64,000 bases of DNA from Aestuariivita sp. (GTDB lineage: Bacteria; Pseudomonadota; Alphaproteobacteria; Rhodobacterales; Rhodobacteraceae), in the NCBI GenBank assembly GCA_018401465.1, contig JAGYKE010000004.1:1333857-1397856 (forward strand), in the 5' to 3' direction. The position numbers and the translations under genes are program-made. A model generated the notes under the pieces. That model did no database searches. It was not told the origin of the DNA and worked only from the letters and a program-made list of their open reading frames with translations. The stretch's first letter is position 1. Every line of letters starts with the position of its first letter. This document shows, in pieces, positions 8,784 through 17,961 of the stretch.

Positions 8784-11192
8784 TCACTCCGCCGCGATGG
8801 CGCGGTCCGGACCCGCGCCCGCCATCGGCTCCCAGCCAAGATTGCGGTCATAGCGCCAGGCAAGCCTGCCGTCGTCATCCATCGCGATCAGGTGCAGCCA
8901 GCCATTGTCGAACAGCGCCCGGACCCCGGGATGCCGGGCCAGGATATCGGTCATCGCCGCGCGCGGGGCCTCGACGATCACCGACAGGCGCAGGGGATCG
9001 TGCTGCAGCCCCTCGCCGTCATGCACCGATTGCCAGGGCAGGCCGGGACGCAGGTTGCCGCCGTTGCCTTCCAGCACGCCGATCCCGCCCGCCACGTTGT
9101 GCAGAAGCTTGTTGCCGCCGCCGAACAGGCCCGGTGCTACGGTCGATCCGTAATACTGAAGGCTGATCCAGCTCGCCACCACCACCGGGGCGGTCAGGAT
9201 CAGTTCCAGCACGCCGAAGCCCTTGTCGGCGCGCCAGTCGTAGGAATGCAGGAACGACCGCCCGGCAAGGCTGGTGCCGTCGGTCCGGCCGCGCGGCGCG
9301 GCGATGAAGGCGCGGCAGCCCGCAAGGCCCCATTCGGGCCGCAGTTCCGACCAGTCGGCGGCGCGGCGCGCCACGTCGCCCTCGCTGCCCGCGCGCGGCA
9401 GGCGCGCCGCGCGTTCGGTCCGCGCCAGCCGCCCGGCCTCGGCCAGCCACTTGCGCAGCTGCACCAAACCCGACGCCTGCGCGCGCGGCCCGAGATCCTG
9501 ATCGTAGATCGTGATGCCGTCGGTCGTCGTGTCATGCAGCGCGGGCACGAAGACGGTGTCGCCGGGCACGTTGATCCCCTTCTCCGCCAGCCCCTTGCGC
9601 ACGGCGTCTTCGTTCAGGACGCCGGCCAGAAGCCGCGCGTTCACGTCGCCCGCATACCCGCCGCAGGCCCCGCAATGCAGTCCGCTTTCGTGGGGGTTGT
9701 TCGTCACGTTGGCCCCATGCCCCGCCAGCATCACGATGGGTGCGAAGTTCCGCGTCAGCGACATCGCCTTCAGCACGGTTTCGGCCATGCCGATGCGCGC
9801 TGTCAGGTCGACGCTGTCGTCCAGACGCGGTGCCGGATCATCGGCCTGCGCCCCATGGCCCATGCCCATCGCGTCACGGATCAGCTTGCCCGCATAGACC
9901 AGCCCCGTCGCCTCGACGAAGGCGAAGGACGACACGGCGGCCAGCTTGAACCGGCCCCAGGCGCGCGACGCCCGCGCGGCATAGCGGCGGCCAAGATCGG
10001 CGGCCTCGTCCTCATGCGCATGGGTGTGCAGGCCCATCTGCAACAGGACCGGCCCCCGCGCCTCGACCACGTCCGATCCTGCCGCGCGGTGCGCGGCGGT
10101 CAGGCCGAAGAAGCCCGCGAAACCGATGGTCTCGATCCGCGCGTCGAGTGTTTCCAGCGCGCGGCGGAACACTTCCGACCGCACGTCGATGCAGAAGGCC
10201 GCCTGCAGCGCGGGCCTGCCCCCGGTCTTGCGCCGGGTGGCTCCGGCCAGCGCAGCGGCCAGCCTGCGCTGTTCGCCACGCTCGGCCGCTTCCTGCCAGA
10301 TGGCGTCGATCACATCGTCCGCCGACGGCTCCAGCGGTGCGGCATGGGCGGCGACGGTCTGCGCCCAGTCCGCGGCGATCCGGTCGCGGTAGCGGTCGAA
10401 CAGCGCCTCTTCCCAGATCACGCGGATCGCCAGCATCTCGGCCAGCGTGGTGTCGGTGTCGCCGTAAAGCTCGGCCTGCCACAGCAGATACCGCGCATAC
10501 ATCGCCCAGCCGCCAAGCGAGATCAGCAGCCGGTGAAACGCGCTGCCCGCCGCGTCGGTGCCAAGGCCCATGGTTTCCGCCGCGCGCCCGATGGCCCGCC
10601 AGGGCGACCGGGACGTCGCCGCGACGAAGGCGCCGAAACCGCTCAGCCCGTGGATTTCCACGCTCAGATCGCGCGCGGCGAATTCCCGCCACGCGATGAA
10701 GGCCCCGCCGGTGCGATAGGGCTGCCAGAGCGCCTGGCCCTCGTCGAACTGGCTCGCCGCCCAGTGGCCGATCCGCTCCTCGATCAGGCCCGGCCAGTCG
10801 ATGCCCGACACCTTCGCGGCCAGATCCGCCACCGTCGGCAACGCCTGCGGCGCGGGCGCGGGGCGGTCGATTGCTGCCTTCAGATCGGCCAGCGAAGGCC
10901 GCGTCAGCTGCCCCGGGCAGACGTCCAGCGCGGCTGTCAGATCATCCCCGGTGATCTCGCCCGCCGCCCACTTCGCGGCGAACAATGCGCGGTCCGGCAG
11001 GATGCGCGTGCCCGCGACGCGGCCCAGCCGCGCGGCGGTCACCGCCAGCGGTTCCTCGGTCTGACCAAGGAAGGGGTTGACCGCGACGGAAGACGCCAGC
11101 GGGAACAGCGGCGGGATCGCGCGGGTCGCCTTTTCGCCTTCGGCCACCAGTTCCAGAAGGGCGGCGGGGTAGGTTTCGTGCTGCATGAACAT
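8784..11192 (-). CDS. dabA: Inorganic carbon transporter subunit DabA (DUF2309/YbcC family)
   Basis: An 802-residue peripheral subunit of the DAB bicarbonate/CO2 accumulation complex, which resembles a beta-carbonic anhydrase and works with the membrane subunit DabB. The zinc-site pattern of the family is present: Cys and Asp in AFCIDVRSE, and His and Cys in [15 protein letters not shown] followed by [11 protein letters not shown]. The first ATG at 11192 has AAGGAG at good spacing; a second ATG lies two codons in. It begins 13 bases after dabB ends, so both are in one operon. Function is the energy-coupled trapping of dissolved inorganic carbon. Confidence 0.92.
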   Translation of the reverse strand: MFMQHETYPAALLELVAEGEKATRAIPPLFPLASSVAVNPFLGQTEEPLAVTAARLGRVAGTRILPDRALFAAKWAAGEITGDDLTAALDVCPGQLTRPSLADLKAAIDRPAPAPQALPTVADLAAKVSGIDWPGLIEERIGHWAASQFDEGQALWQPYRTGGAFIAWREFAARDLSVEIHGLSGFGAFVAATSRSPWRAIGRAAETMGLGTDAAGSAFHRLLISLGGWAMYARYLLWQAELYGDTDTTLAEMLAIRVIWEEALFDRYRDRIAADWAQTVAAHAAPLEPSADDVIDAIWQEAAERGEQRRLAAALAGATRRKTGGRPALQAAFCIDVRSEVFRRALETLDARIETIGFAGFFGLTAAHRAAGSDVVEARGPVLLQMGLHTHAHEDEAADLGRRYAARASRAWGRFKLAAVSSFAFVEATGLVYAGKLIRDAMGMGHGAQADDPAPRLDDSVDLTARIGMAETVLKAMSLTRNFAPIVMLAGHGANVTNNPHESGLHCGACGGYAGDVNARLLAGVLNEDAVRKGLAEKGINVPGDTVFVPALHDTTTDGITIYDQDLGPRAQASGLVQLRKWLAEAGRLARTERAARLPRAGSEGDVARRAADWSELRPEWGLAGCRAFIAAPRGRTDGTSLAGRSFLHSYDWRADKGFGVLELILTAPVVVASWISLQYYGSTVAPGLFGGGNKLLHNVAGGIGVLEGNGGNLRPGLPWQSVHDGEGLQHDPLRLSVIVEAPRAAMTDILARHPGVRALFDNGWLHLIAMDDDGRLAWRYDRNLGWEPMAGAGPDRAIAAE

Positions 11193-11205
11193 GCGCGTCG
11201 CTCCT

Positions 11206-12756
11206 TCAGAGGGTGGCTTTCCGCGACCAGCCGCCCAGCAGCCGGTCGAAGATCGCGTTGGCGTAAAGCCCGTTCGACAGATGCACCCTCAGGCCCACGG
11301 CCGCCGGATGGCTTGCCCAAAGCGGGAAGGTCGCCTGCGCCAGCGCCACCGCGCCGAAGCTTGCCAGCGCCAGCACGATCAGCGCCCATTCGAGCGGCCC
11401 GGGCGCCGGCGTGTCGGGCAGGGCGCCGGCGGTGGCGAACTCCGCCACCTTCTGCAGCACGACATAGGCGACCGACGTCGCCACCGCATAGATCGCGGTG
11501 CGCTTGGTCAGCGCGGCGGGCGCGGTATCGGCGAAGCCCTGCGCAAGGATGTAGGCCACCCCGAAGATCAGGATCACCCCCAGCGCCAGCGCCTGCACCG
11601 ACTTGCCCTCGATCCCGAAGCCGAAGCTGACGGCGGCATAGATCAGGATGCCTGCCGCGAAGGCGCGCTGCACCTTGCGCAGCGAGGGCACGGCGACGGG
11701 GCCCGGCCGCCGGATCGCGGCGACATTGCGCACCGCCTCGCCCGCCGACAGGAACGCATGCGCCTTGTAAAGCGAATGCGCCACGATGTGCAGCAGTGCG
11801 AGCGGGAACAGCGCAAGCCCGCATTGCAGCACCATGAAGCCCATCTGCGCGATGGTCGACCAGGCAAGCGAGGTCTTCACCGCAGGCTGGGTCAGCATGA
11901 CCAGCCCGCCGAACAGCGCCGTGAAACCCCCGATCATCACCAGCACCGCAAGAACGCCGGGCGAGGCGAGCATCACATCGGCGAAGCGGATCAGCAGGAA
12001 GCCGCCCGCATTGATGACGCCCGCGTGCAGGAGCGCCGACACCGGCGTCGGTGCCTCCATCACCTCGGTCAGCCAGCCATGGGCCGGGAACTGCGCCGAG
12101 GCAAGGATCGCCGCCAGCGCGATGAAGACGGTCGCACCCATGGTGGCGGCGTTGATCTCGACCGTTGCAAGGATCGTCGCGATGTCGGTCGTCCCATAGG
12201 CCGACACCAGCAGCACGACGGCGAACAGCAGCGACACCTCGCTCGCCCGCGAGGTCACGGCCTTCTTGCGCGCGGCCCGCGCGGCGGTCACCCGGTCGGG
12301 ATAGAACAGAAGCAGCCGGTGCAGCGCGATGCTCGTCAGGGCCCAGGCCAGCAGCAGCTGGAAAAGGTTGCCCGACATGACCAGCAGCAGCACCGCGGCC
12401 AGCGTCGCCGACATCCAGCCGGTGAAGGCGCCCTGCTGCCCCGCGCCATCCATGTAGGTGGCGGAATAGCGCATCACGATCCAGCCGATGAAGCCCACCA
12501 GCACCAGCATGATCGCGCTCACCGCATCGAGCCGCACCGACAGCCCCACGCCCGCCGCGCCCAGAAGCGCCGAGGTGCCCGGCCCATAGGCCACCATCAG
12601 CACCGCCGAAAGCGCGGCGACCAGAAAGGCGGCAAAGGCGGCGGCTTCCGCCAGTTTCGGCAGGGTCCCCGGGCGCCGGCCCGGGTTGCGCAGGCTCAGC
12701 CCGGCCACGGCCAGCAGGATCAGCGGTGCCAGGAACGGCAGCATCAGAAAGGACAT
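11206..12756 (-). CDS. dabB: Inorganic carbon transporter membrane subunit DabB (NuoL-like)
   Basis: A 516-residue polytopic membrane protein of the Complex I subunit L / Mrp antiporter family. It carries the conserved core found in proton-conducting subunits ([24 protein letters not shown], with the lysine/glutamate helices around it). On its own it could be mistaken for NADH dehydrogenase subunit 5. The adjacent DUF2309 gene and absence of any other nuo or mrp genes identify it as DabB, which would supply proton-motive force coupling for DabA. It is the first gene of the two-gene operon and diverges from a LysR regulator 106 bases away. Confidence 0.92.
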   Translation of the reverse strand: MSFLMLPFLAPLILLAVAGLSLRNPGRRPGTLPKLAEAAAFAAFLVAALSAVLMVAYGPGTSALLGAAGVGLSVRLDAVSAIMLVLVGFIGWIVMRYSATYMDGAGQQGAFTGWMSATLAAVLLLVMSGNLFQLLLAWALTSIALHRLLLFYPDRVTAARAARKKAVTSRASEVSLLFAVVLLVSAYGTTDIATILATVEINAATMGATVFIALAAILASAQFPAHGWLTEVMEAPTPVSALLHAGVINAGGFLLIRFADVMLASPGVLAVLVMIGGFTALFGGLVMLTQPAVKTSLAWSTIAQMGFMVLQCGLALFPLALLHIVAHSLYKAHAFLSAGEAVRNVAAIRRPGPVAVPSLRKVQRAFAAGILIYAAVSFGFGIEGKSVQALALGVILIFGVAYILAQGFADTAPAALTKRTAIYAVATSVAYVVLQKVAEFATAGALPDTPAPGPLEWALIVLALASFGAVALAQATFPLWASHPAAVGLRVHLSNGLYANAIFDRLLGGWSRKATL

Positions 12757-12838
12757 CGCAGGGTCCTTCGCTCAGGGGTTTCGGTCAGCCCGGGATAAAG
12801 CCTTCATCACGGCAAGAAAAATACACTGTTCTTGCAAT

Positions 12839-12861
12839 ATCGTTCGGTGTAGATGAACGAT
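12839..12861. promoter_or_regulatory. Candidate LysR operator between dabB and the LysR gene
   Basis: A perfect dyad, ATCGTTC-N9-GAACGAT, ends one base before the LysR start codon. It contains the T-N11-A pattern typical of LysR-family sites and sits in the 106-base divergent region. It is best read as the autoregulatory/activation site of the adjacent regulator. Confidence 0.6.
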
Positions 12862-12862
12862 T

Positions 12863-13762
12863 ATGCCGCTCAACTATCACCACCTGCGCTACTTCTGGGC
12901 CGTCGCGCATGACGGCAACCTCACCCGCACGGCGGAGCGGCTGAACCTGTCGCAATCCGCGCTGTCCAGCCAGATCCGGCAGCTCGAAGACCGCCTTGGC
13001 CAGCAGCTTTTCGACCGGCGCGGTCGGCAATTGCACCTGACGGAAGCCGGGCGCATCGCGCTCGATCATGCCGACACGATCTTTTCGACCGGCCAGCAGC
13101 TTGTCGCCACGTTGCAGGAGGGTGGCGCGCGGCGTCAGGCCCTGCGCGTCGGCGCGCAGGCGACGCTGTCGCGCAACTTCCAGATCAGCTTCCTGCGCCC
13201 CGTGCTGGGCCGCGCAGATGTCGAGGTGATCCTGCGCTCCGGCAGCCCGACCGAGGTGCTCGTGGGGCTCTCCACCCTCAACCTCGACGTGGCCCTCATG
13301 AACCGGGAACCCGCGCGCGACGATCTCGCCCCTTACGTCACGCACCGCCTTGCGGAACAGCGCGTGGGGCTGGTGGGCACGCCCGCCCGGCTTGATCCCG
13401 CACGTCCGCTGGCCGATCTTCTGGCGGAACAGCCCGTCATCCTGCCCACGGCGGAAAGCACGGTGCGCGCGGCCTTCGACGCGCTGGTCGCGCGGCTGGG
13501 CCTGCGCCCGCAGATCGTGGCCGAAGTCGACGACATGGCGATGATGCGCCTTCTCGCCCGCGAAGACGCGGGGCTGGCCCTCGTGCCGCCCATCGTGGTG
13601 CAGGAAGAACTCGCCACCGGCCGTCTGGTCGAGGCGCGCGAACACCTCCGCATCTCGGAAAGCTTCTTCGCCGTGACGCTGGAGCGCCGTTTTCCCAACC
13701 CGCTGGTCGCCGAACTCATCTCGGCGATGAGCGGTCAGAGACCGGGCTCAAGCACCCTGTAA
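12863..13762 (+). CDS. LysR family transcriptional regulator (NhaR-like), likely regulator of dabBA
   Basis: A 299-residue DNA-binding regulator. Residues 1-60 form the winged helix-turn-helix (LNYHHLRYFWAVAHDGNLTRTAERLNLSQSALS). The rest is the LysR substrate-binding domain. The opening LNYHHLRYFW is characteristic of the NhaR-like subgroup. It is divergent from dabBA, and a perfect dyad overlaps its translation start, so it probably controls the carbon transporter and itself. Its effector is unknown; sodium, alkaline pH or inorganic carbon status are reasonable guesses from the family and context. Its 3' end overlaps the convergent oxidoreductase gene by 28 bases. Confidence 0.88.
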   Translation: MPLNYHHLRYFWAVAHDGNLTRTAERLNLSQSALSSQIRQLEDRLGQQLFDRRGRQLHLTEAGRIALDHADTIFSTGQQLVATLQEGGARRQALRVGAQATLSRNFQISFLRPVLGRADVEVILRSGSPTEVLVGLSTLNLDVALMNREPARDDLAPYVTHRLAEQRVGLVGTPARLDPARPLADLLAEQPVILPTAESTVRAAFDALVARLGLRPQIVAEVDDMAMMRLLAREDAGLALVPPIVVQEELATGRLVEAREHLRISESFFAVTLERRFPNPLVAELISAMSGQRPGSSTL

Positions 13763-16700
13763 CGCGCGCGCGCCGTGTTCGCCGCCTTGGCCCTGACGGG
13801 GCCATAGCCGCGGATCTCCGACGGCAGGTCCAGCGCCTCGGCCCATGCTTCGGTGTCCGCGTAATGCGTCGCGGCGCGATCCAGAAGCCCGCGATACCAC
13901 GTCAGCAATTCGCGGTGCAGGCGTCCATCCTCGGTAAACCGGAAGGGGTCGAAGGGACCCGACCGCAGGCGTTTCATCCCCGCAAGCAGACCCATCGCGC
14001 GGCCCATCCACGGCCCGAAGCTGCGCTTGCCGGGGCGGCCCCGGCTGTCCATTCCCTTGGCAAGGAAGGGTGGCGCGAGGTGGTAATTCACCTTGAAGTC
14101 GCCCTCGAATTCCTCCGCCAGACTGTCATTGAAACCCGTCTGCGTCATCAGGCGGGCGACCTCGTATTCGTCCTTGAAGGCCATCAGTTTGAACAGGTTC
14201 TTCGCGACCTTCACCAGCAGGCCCTCCGGCAGCCGCCCGCGCAACGCGTCGATCCGCGCATGGTAGTCGGAGGCATAGGCCGCGTCCTGATACAAGGTCA
14301 GGAAGGCCGCGCGATGGGCGACTATGTCGTCCAGCGTCTGCGGAATGTCCGTCGTGGCAAGGCCCGCCGCATCGGGCTTCGCCGCCAGCACGCGCCCCAG
14401 ATCGAAGGCGCGGCCGTTCTTTTCGACCGCCACGCCGTTGAGCAAGATCGCCTGCTTCAGCGCCACCTCGCTCACCGGAACGAGCCCCGTCTGCCACGCA
14501 TATCCCAGCATCATCACGTTGGCGAAGACGCTGTCGCCCAGCAGGTCTTCCGCCATGCGGTTGGCGTCGATCCCGCTGACGTTGTCCGCGCCCACTGCCC
14601 GGGCAATGACCGCCTCGCGTTCGTCGACCTTCAGCGACGCATCCCGGTGCAGCACCAGATCGCCCGTCGGCATTTCCGCCCGGTTCAGCACCACCCGCGT
14701 CCCCCCCCGGTAATGCGCGCTGGCCTTTGGTGCCGAAGACACGACGATATCGCAGCCGATCACCGCATCGGCGCGGCCCTGATCGATGCGCACCTGGTTC
14801 AGGTCCCCGGGCGCATCGGCCAGCCGGATGTAGCTCAGCACGGTGCCGAACTTCTGGGCGAAGCCGGTGAAATCCAGCACGGATGCCCCGCGCCCCTCCA
14901 GATGCGCGGCCATGGTGATCAGCGCGCCCACGGTCACGACGCCGGTGCCGCCGACGCCGGTCACCAGCAGATCGAAGGGCCGGTCCAGCGTGGGCAGGGC
15001 AGGGGCGGGCACATCGGCCAGCATCGCGGCCACGTCCAGCCCCGCGCCTTCCTTCTTGCGCCGCACTGCCCCTTCCACCGTCACGAAACTGGGGCAGAAC
15101 CCTTCGAGACAGGAAAAATCCTTGTTGCAGGAATTGAGGTTGATCTTCCGCTTGCGCCCCAGCGCGGTCTCGACCGGCTCCACGCTCAGGCAATTGGAGG
15201 CGACCGAACAATCCCCGCAGCCCTCGCAGACCAGGTCGTTGATCATCACGAACCGCTTCGGGTCCTCCATCGTGCCGCGCTTGCGGCGGCGGCGCTTTTC
15301 GGTCGCGCAGGTCTGTTCATAGATCAGGACGCTGACGCCCGGCGCCTCGCGCAACGCGCGCTGCACGGCGTCCAGCCGCTTGCGGTCGTCGAAGGTGGTG
15401 CCTGCCGGGAACTCCGCCCGGTCGAACTTCCCGATATCGTCTGACACCAGCGCGATCCGCGCCACCCCTTCGGCGCGGCAGGTCTGGGCGATGCCTGCGA
15501 CGCTGACCGGCCCGTCCACCGGCTGCCCGCCGGTCATGGCCACCGCGTCGTTGTATGGGATCTTGTAGGTGATGTTCGTCCCCGCGGCGACGGCCTGTCG
15601 GATCGCGAGCGAGCCCGAATGATACCAGGTGCCTTCGCCCAGGTTCTGGAAGATGTGCTTGCCGCCGTTGAACTTCGAAGCCGCCACATGCGGCACCCCT
15701 TCGCCGCCCATCTGGGCGTAACCCACGGTTTCGCGGTCCATCCAGCTGGCCATGACGTGGCAGCCGATACCGCTGGCCGCCTTTGACCCTTCGGGCACGC
15801 GGGTCGATGTGTTGTGCGGGCAGCCCGAACAGAAATAGGGCGTCCGCGTCGCCCCTGTCACGTTCAGCACCGGCACCGCCTCGGCCGTCAGCGCGCGCGC
15901 CTTTTCGGGCAGCCTCAATTCGGGAAAGAACCGGTCCAGCCGCGCCGCCACGATGGGCAGCAGCAGGCGCGGCGTCAGTTCGCCCGTCCAGGGGATGAGC
16001 GGCTCCATCTGGCTGTCGAACTTGCCCACCATGCGTTCGGGCTTGTCGCCGGGCCAGTCGTAGAAGGCCTCCTTGAACTGGCTCTCGATGATGCCGCGCT
16101 TTTCCTCGACCACCAGCACCTCGCGCTTGCCGCGCACGAAATCGAGTGCCGCGCGCCGTGCCAGCGGCCAGACCATCCCCACCTTGTAGATGTCGATGCC
16201 AAGGCGCCGGCAGGCGGACTCGTCCAGACCCAGCAGCCGCAGCGCCTCCATCAGGTCAAGATGCCCCTTGCCGGTGCTGACAAAGCCGAAGACCGCGTCC
16301 GGGATGCCGTAGACCGCGTGGTCGATCGGGTTCACCTCGGCAAAGGCCTGCACCGCGCGCAGCTTGTGGGCGATTCGCGTCTCGATTTCCGGGCTGGGCA
16401 GGTCGGCGAGACGGACGTGAAGCCCGCCGGGGGGCAGGTCGATCTCGGGCCACACGAAATCGCGGTCGGGCTGCAGCTGCACCGACCGGCCCGATTCGAC
16501 GGTTTCCGAGATCGCCTTGAACCCGACCCACGTCCCCGAGAACCGCGACAGTGCGAAGCCCCATTCCCCGAAGGCCAGGTATTCTTCCACGGATGCCGGG
16601 TTCAGCGTGGGCATGAACCACGCCATGAAGGCCACGTCCGACTGGTGCGGCATGGAGGAACTCACGCAACCATGGTCGTCGCCCGCCACCACCAGCACGC

Positions 16701-17130
16701 CGCCCTTCGGCGCGCAGCCATAGGCATTGCCATGCTTGAGCGCATCGCCCGACCGGTCGACGCCGGGGCCCTTGCCGTACCACATGGAAAAGACGCCCTC
16801 GACCTGCGCATGGGGGTCCAGATGCGCCTGCTGTGCGCCCAGAACGGCGGTCGCGCCCAGGTCTTCGTTCACCGCGGGCATGAATGTGATGCGATCCGCC
16901 GCAAGGCGCTTCTTCGCGCGCCACATCTCCAGATCCAGCCCGCCAAGCGGCGACCCGCGATAGCCCGACACGAACCCGGCGGTGTTCAGCCCCGCCGCCC
17001 GGTCGCGCCGCGCCTGGTCGAACAGGATGCGCACCAGCGCCTGCGTTCCGGTCAGGAACACGCGGCCATCGTTGCGGTCATAGCGGTCTTCCAGACGGTA
17101 GGTCGTGAAATCGGGGGTCAGTTGTGTCAT
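13735..17130 (-). CDS. Indolepyruvate ferredoxin oxidoreductase, fused large and small subunits
   Basis: A 1,131-residue thiamine-diphosphate enzyme that decarboxylates aryl pyruvates (from aromatic or branched amino acids) to acyl-CoA, passing electrons to ferredoxin. The N-terminal part holds pyruvate-ferredoxin-oxidoreductase domains (GFVSGYRGSPLGGLD) and the TPP-binding region, with a cysteine cluster CSGCPHNTSTRVP. A ferredoxin-like segment follows (CEGCGDCSVASNC and later Cys). The C-terminal half is the gamma/IorB-like domain with GVGGTGVVTVGAL. The ATG at 17130 is preferred; an upstream in-frame start would add 19 residues lying in the operator region. A divergent Lrp regulator is consistent with amino-acid catabolism. 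Confidence 0.92.
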   Translation of the reverse strand: MTQLTPDFTTYRLEDRYDRNDGRVFLTGTQALVRILFDQARRDRAAGLNTAGFVSGYRGSPLGGLDLEMWRAKKRLAADRITFMPAVNEDLGATAVLGAQQAHLDPHAQVEGVFSMWYGKGPGVDRSGDALKHGNAYGCAPKGGVLVVAGDDHGCVSSSMPHQSDVAFMAWFMPTLNPASVEEYLAFGEWGFALSRFSGTWVGFKAISETVESGRSVQLQPDRDFVWPEIDLPPGGLHVRLADLPSPEIETRIAHKLRAVQAFAEVNPIDHAVYGIPDAVFGFVSTGKGHLDLMEALRLLGLDESACRRLGIDIYKVGMVWPLARRAALDFVRGKREVLVVEEKRGIIESQFKEAFYDWPGDKPERMVGKFDSQMEPLIPWTGELTPRLLLPIVAARLDRFFPELRLPEKARALTAEAVPVLNVTGATRTPYFCSGCPHNTSTRVPEGSKAASGIGCHVMASWMDRETVGYAQMGGEGVPHVAASKFNGGKHIFQNLGEGTWYHSGSLAIRQAVAAGTNITYKIPYNDAVAMTGGQPVDGPVSVAGIAQTCRAEGVARIALVSDDIGKFDRAEFPAGTTFDDRKRLDAVQRALREAPGVSVLIYEQTCATEKRRRRKRGTMEDPKRFVMINDLVCEGCGDCSVASNCLSVEPVETALGRKRKINLNSCNKDFSCLEGFCPSFVTVEGAVRRKKEGAGLDVAAMLADVPAPALPTLDRPFDLLVTGVGGTGVVTVGALITMAAHLEGRGASVLDFTGFAQKFGTVLSYIRLADAPGDLNQVRIDQGRADAVIGCDIVVSSAPKASAHYRGGTRVVLNRAEMPTGDLVLHRDASLKVDEREAVIARAVGADNVSGIDANRMAEDLLGDSVFANVMMLGYAWQTGLVPVSEVALKQAILLNGVAVEKNGRAFDLGRVLAAKPDAAGLATTDIPQTLDDIVAHRAAFLTLYQDAAYASDYHARIDALRGRLPEGLLVKVAKNLFKLMAFKDEYEVARLMTQTGFNDSLAEEFEGDFKVNYHLAPPFLAKGMDSRGRPGKRSFGPWMGRAMGLLAGMKRLRSGPFDPFRFTEDGRLHRELLTWYRGLLDRAATHYADTEAWAEALDLPSEIRGYGPVRAKAANTARARYRVLEPGL

Positions 17131-17161
17131 CGGATGGCACCTGCGGTCCGGGCATGTCGGC

Positions 17162-17192
17162 TTCAGGTAAAAAATACCCGGGTGCACCTGAA
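17162..17192. promoter_or_regulatory. Inverted repeat TTCAGGT-N17-ACCTGAA upstream of the oxidoreductase
   Basis: A perfect 7-bp inverted repeat with a 17-base spacer lies 32 bases upstream of the oxidoreductase ATG, in the divergent region shared with the Lrp-type gene. It could be a regulator site or an mRNA 5' stem; sequence alone does not decide. Confidence 0.4.
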
Positions 17193-17217
17193 AACTCCTT
17201 CCATATTGACCTTACTG

Positions 17218-17238
17218 CGATTATATTGCGAATAATCG
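17218..17238. promoter_or_regulatory. Candidate Lrp/AsnC operator CGATTAT-N7-ATAATCG
   Basis: A perfect 21-bp dyad (7-7-7) in an AT-rich patch midway between the divergent starts at 17130 and 17276. Position and symmetry fit a site for the adjacent Lrp-family regulator acting on itself and on the oxidoreductase. Confidence 0.55.
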
Positions 17239-17275
17239 TGCCATATTTTTGAAAATTGTGATAAGAAATTCCATC

Positions 17276-17734
17276 ATGACCCTGTCCGACGCCGACCTGC
17301 GCCTCCTCGCCGCTCTGCAATCCGACTGCCGCATCTCGAACGCCGATCTGGCGGAACGGGTGGGCATGTCCGCCTCGGCCTGCTGGCGGCGCGTCCGCGC
17401 GCTCGAAGACGCGGGCGTGATCGACCGCTACGCCGCGCAGGTGAACCCCGCCGCCGTGGGGCTGGGGTTCCAGGCCATCGTCCATGTCCATCTCGTGCGT
17501 CACGAACGCGAGAATCTGACTGATTTCATCCGCGCCGTCGAAACCTGCCCCGAAGTGCAGGAATGCTACGCAACCACCGGAAAAGCCGACTACCACCTAC
17601 GCGTGCTCACCCGCGATATCGACGGATACAACCGGTTTCTCGAGGAATTTCTTTTCCGGCTGCCTGCCGTGGCCAGCGCCCAGACCAATGTCGTCTTGCG
17701 CACGATCAAGCGCGGCGCGCCGATTTCGCCTTGA
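17276..17734 (+). CDS. Lrp/AsnC family transcriptional regulator
   Basis: A 152-residue regulator: helix-turn-helix in residues 1-60 (DADLRLLAALQSDCRISNADLAERVGMS with ACWRRVRALE as recognition helix) and a RAM effector-binding domain after residue 65. Members of this family adjoin and activate amino-acid degradation genes. Here the divergent indolepyruvate oxidoreductase is the obvious target, with aromatic or branched-chain amino acids as possible effectors (inference). The ATG at 17276 is chosen over an upstream TTG at 17249 because MTLSDADLRLL is the normal family start. Confidence 0.9.
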   Translation: MTLSDADLRLLAALQSDCRISNADLAERVGMSASACWRRVRALEDAGVIDRYAAQVNPAAVGLGFQAIVHVHLVRHERENLTDFIRAVETCPEVQECYATTGKADYHLRVLTRDIDGYNRFLEEFLFRLPAVASAQTNVVLRTIKRGAPISP

Positions 17735-17961
17735 TTGTTTCCACATCGGGGACAGTCGCGCGAGTGCGTGCAAATTGTTCAATGAAAAGTTGAAGACTTC
17801 TTTACCGAATCCTGTCAGTTTTCGCGGCAGTTAGGTAACGATTGCGCACCCGGACACCCGCATGGCGGCACCGGGTGCTGTTAACATTAAACTTTCAGGG
17901 GTAAACTCCCCGTGTGGTTCGGGATTCGAATGCCATCCACAAGATCGGCACGAGGGGATTG

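Noticed and set aside
8892-11630. 912-codon plus-strand open frame opposite dabA and dabB
   Set aside because: Antisense shadow; dabA on the other strand has zinc-site motifs and a ribosome-binding site.
11206-12756. dabB as a respiratory Complex I or Mrp antiporter subunit
   Set aside because: No other nuo or mrp genes nearby, and the adjacent DUF2309 gene identifies the DAB system.
17880-17892. TTAACATTAA upstream of tolC as a CtrA box
   Set aside because: CtrA sites need TTAA-N7-TTAA; here the spacing is two bases.
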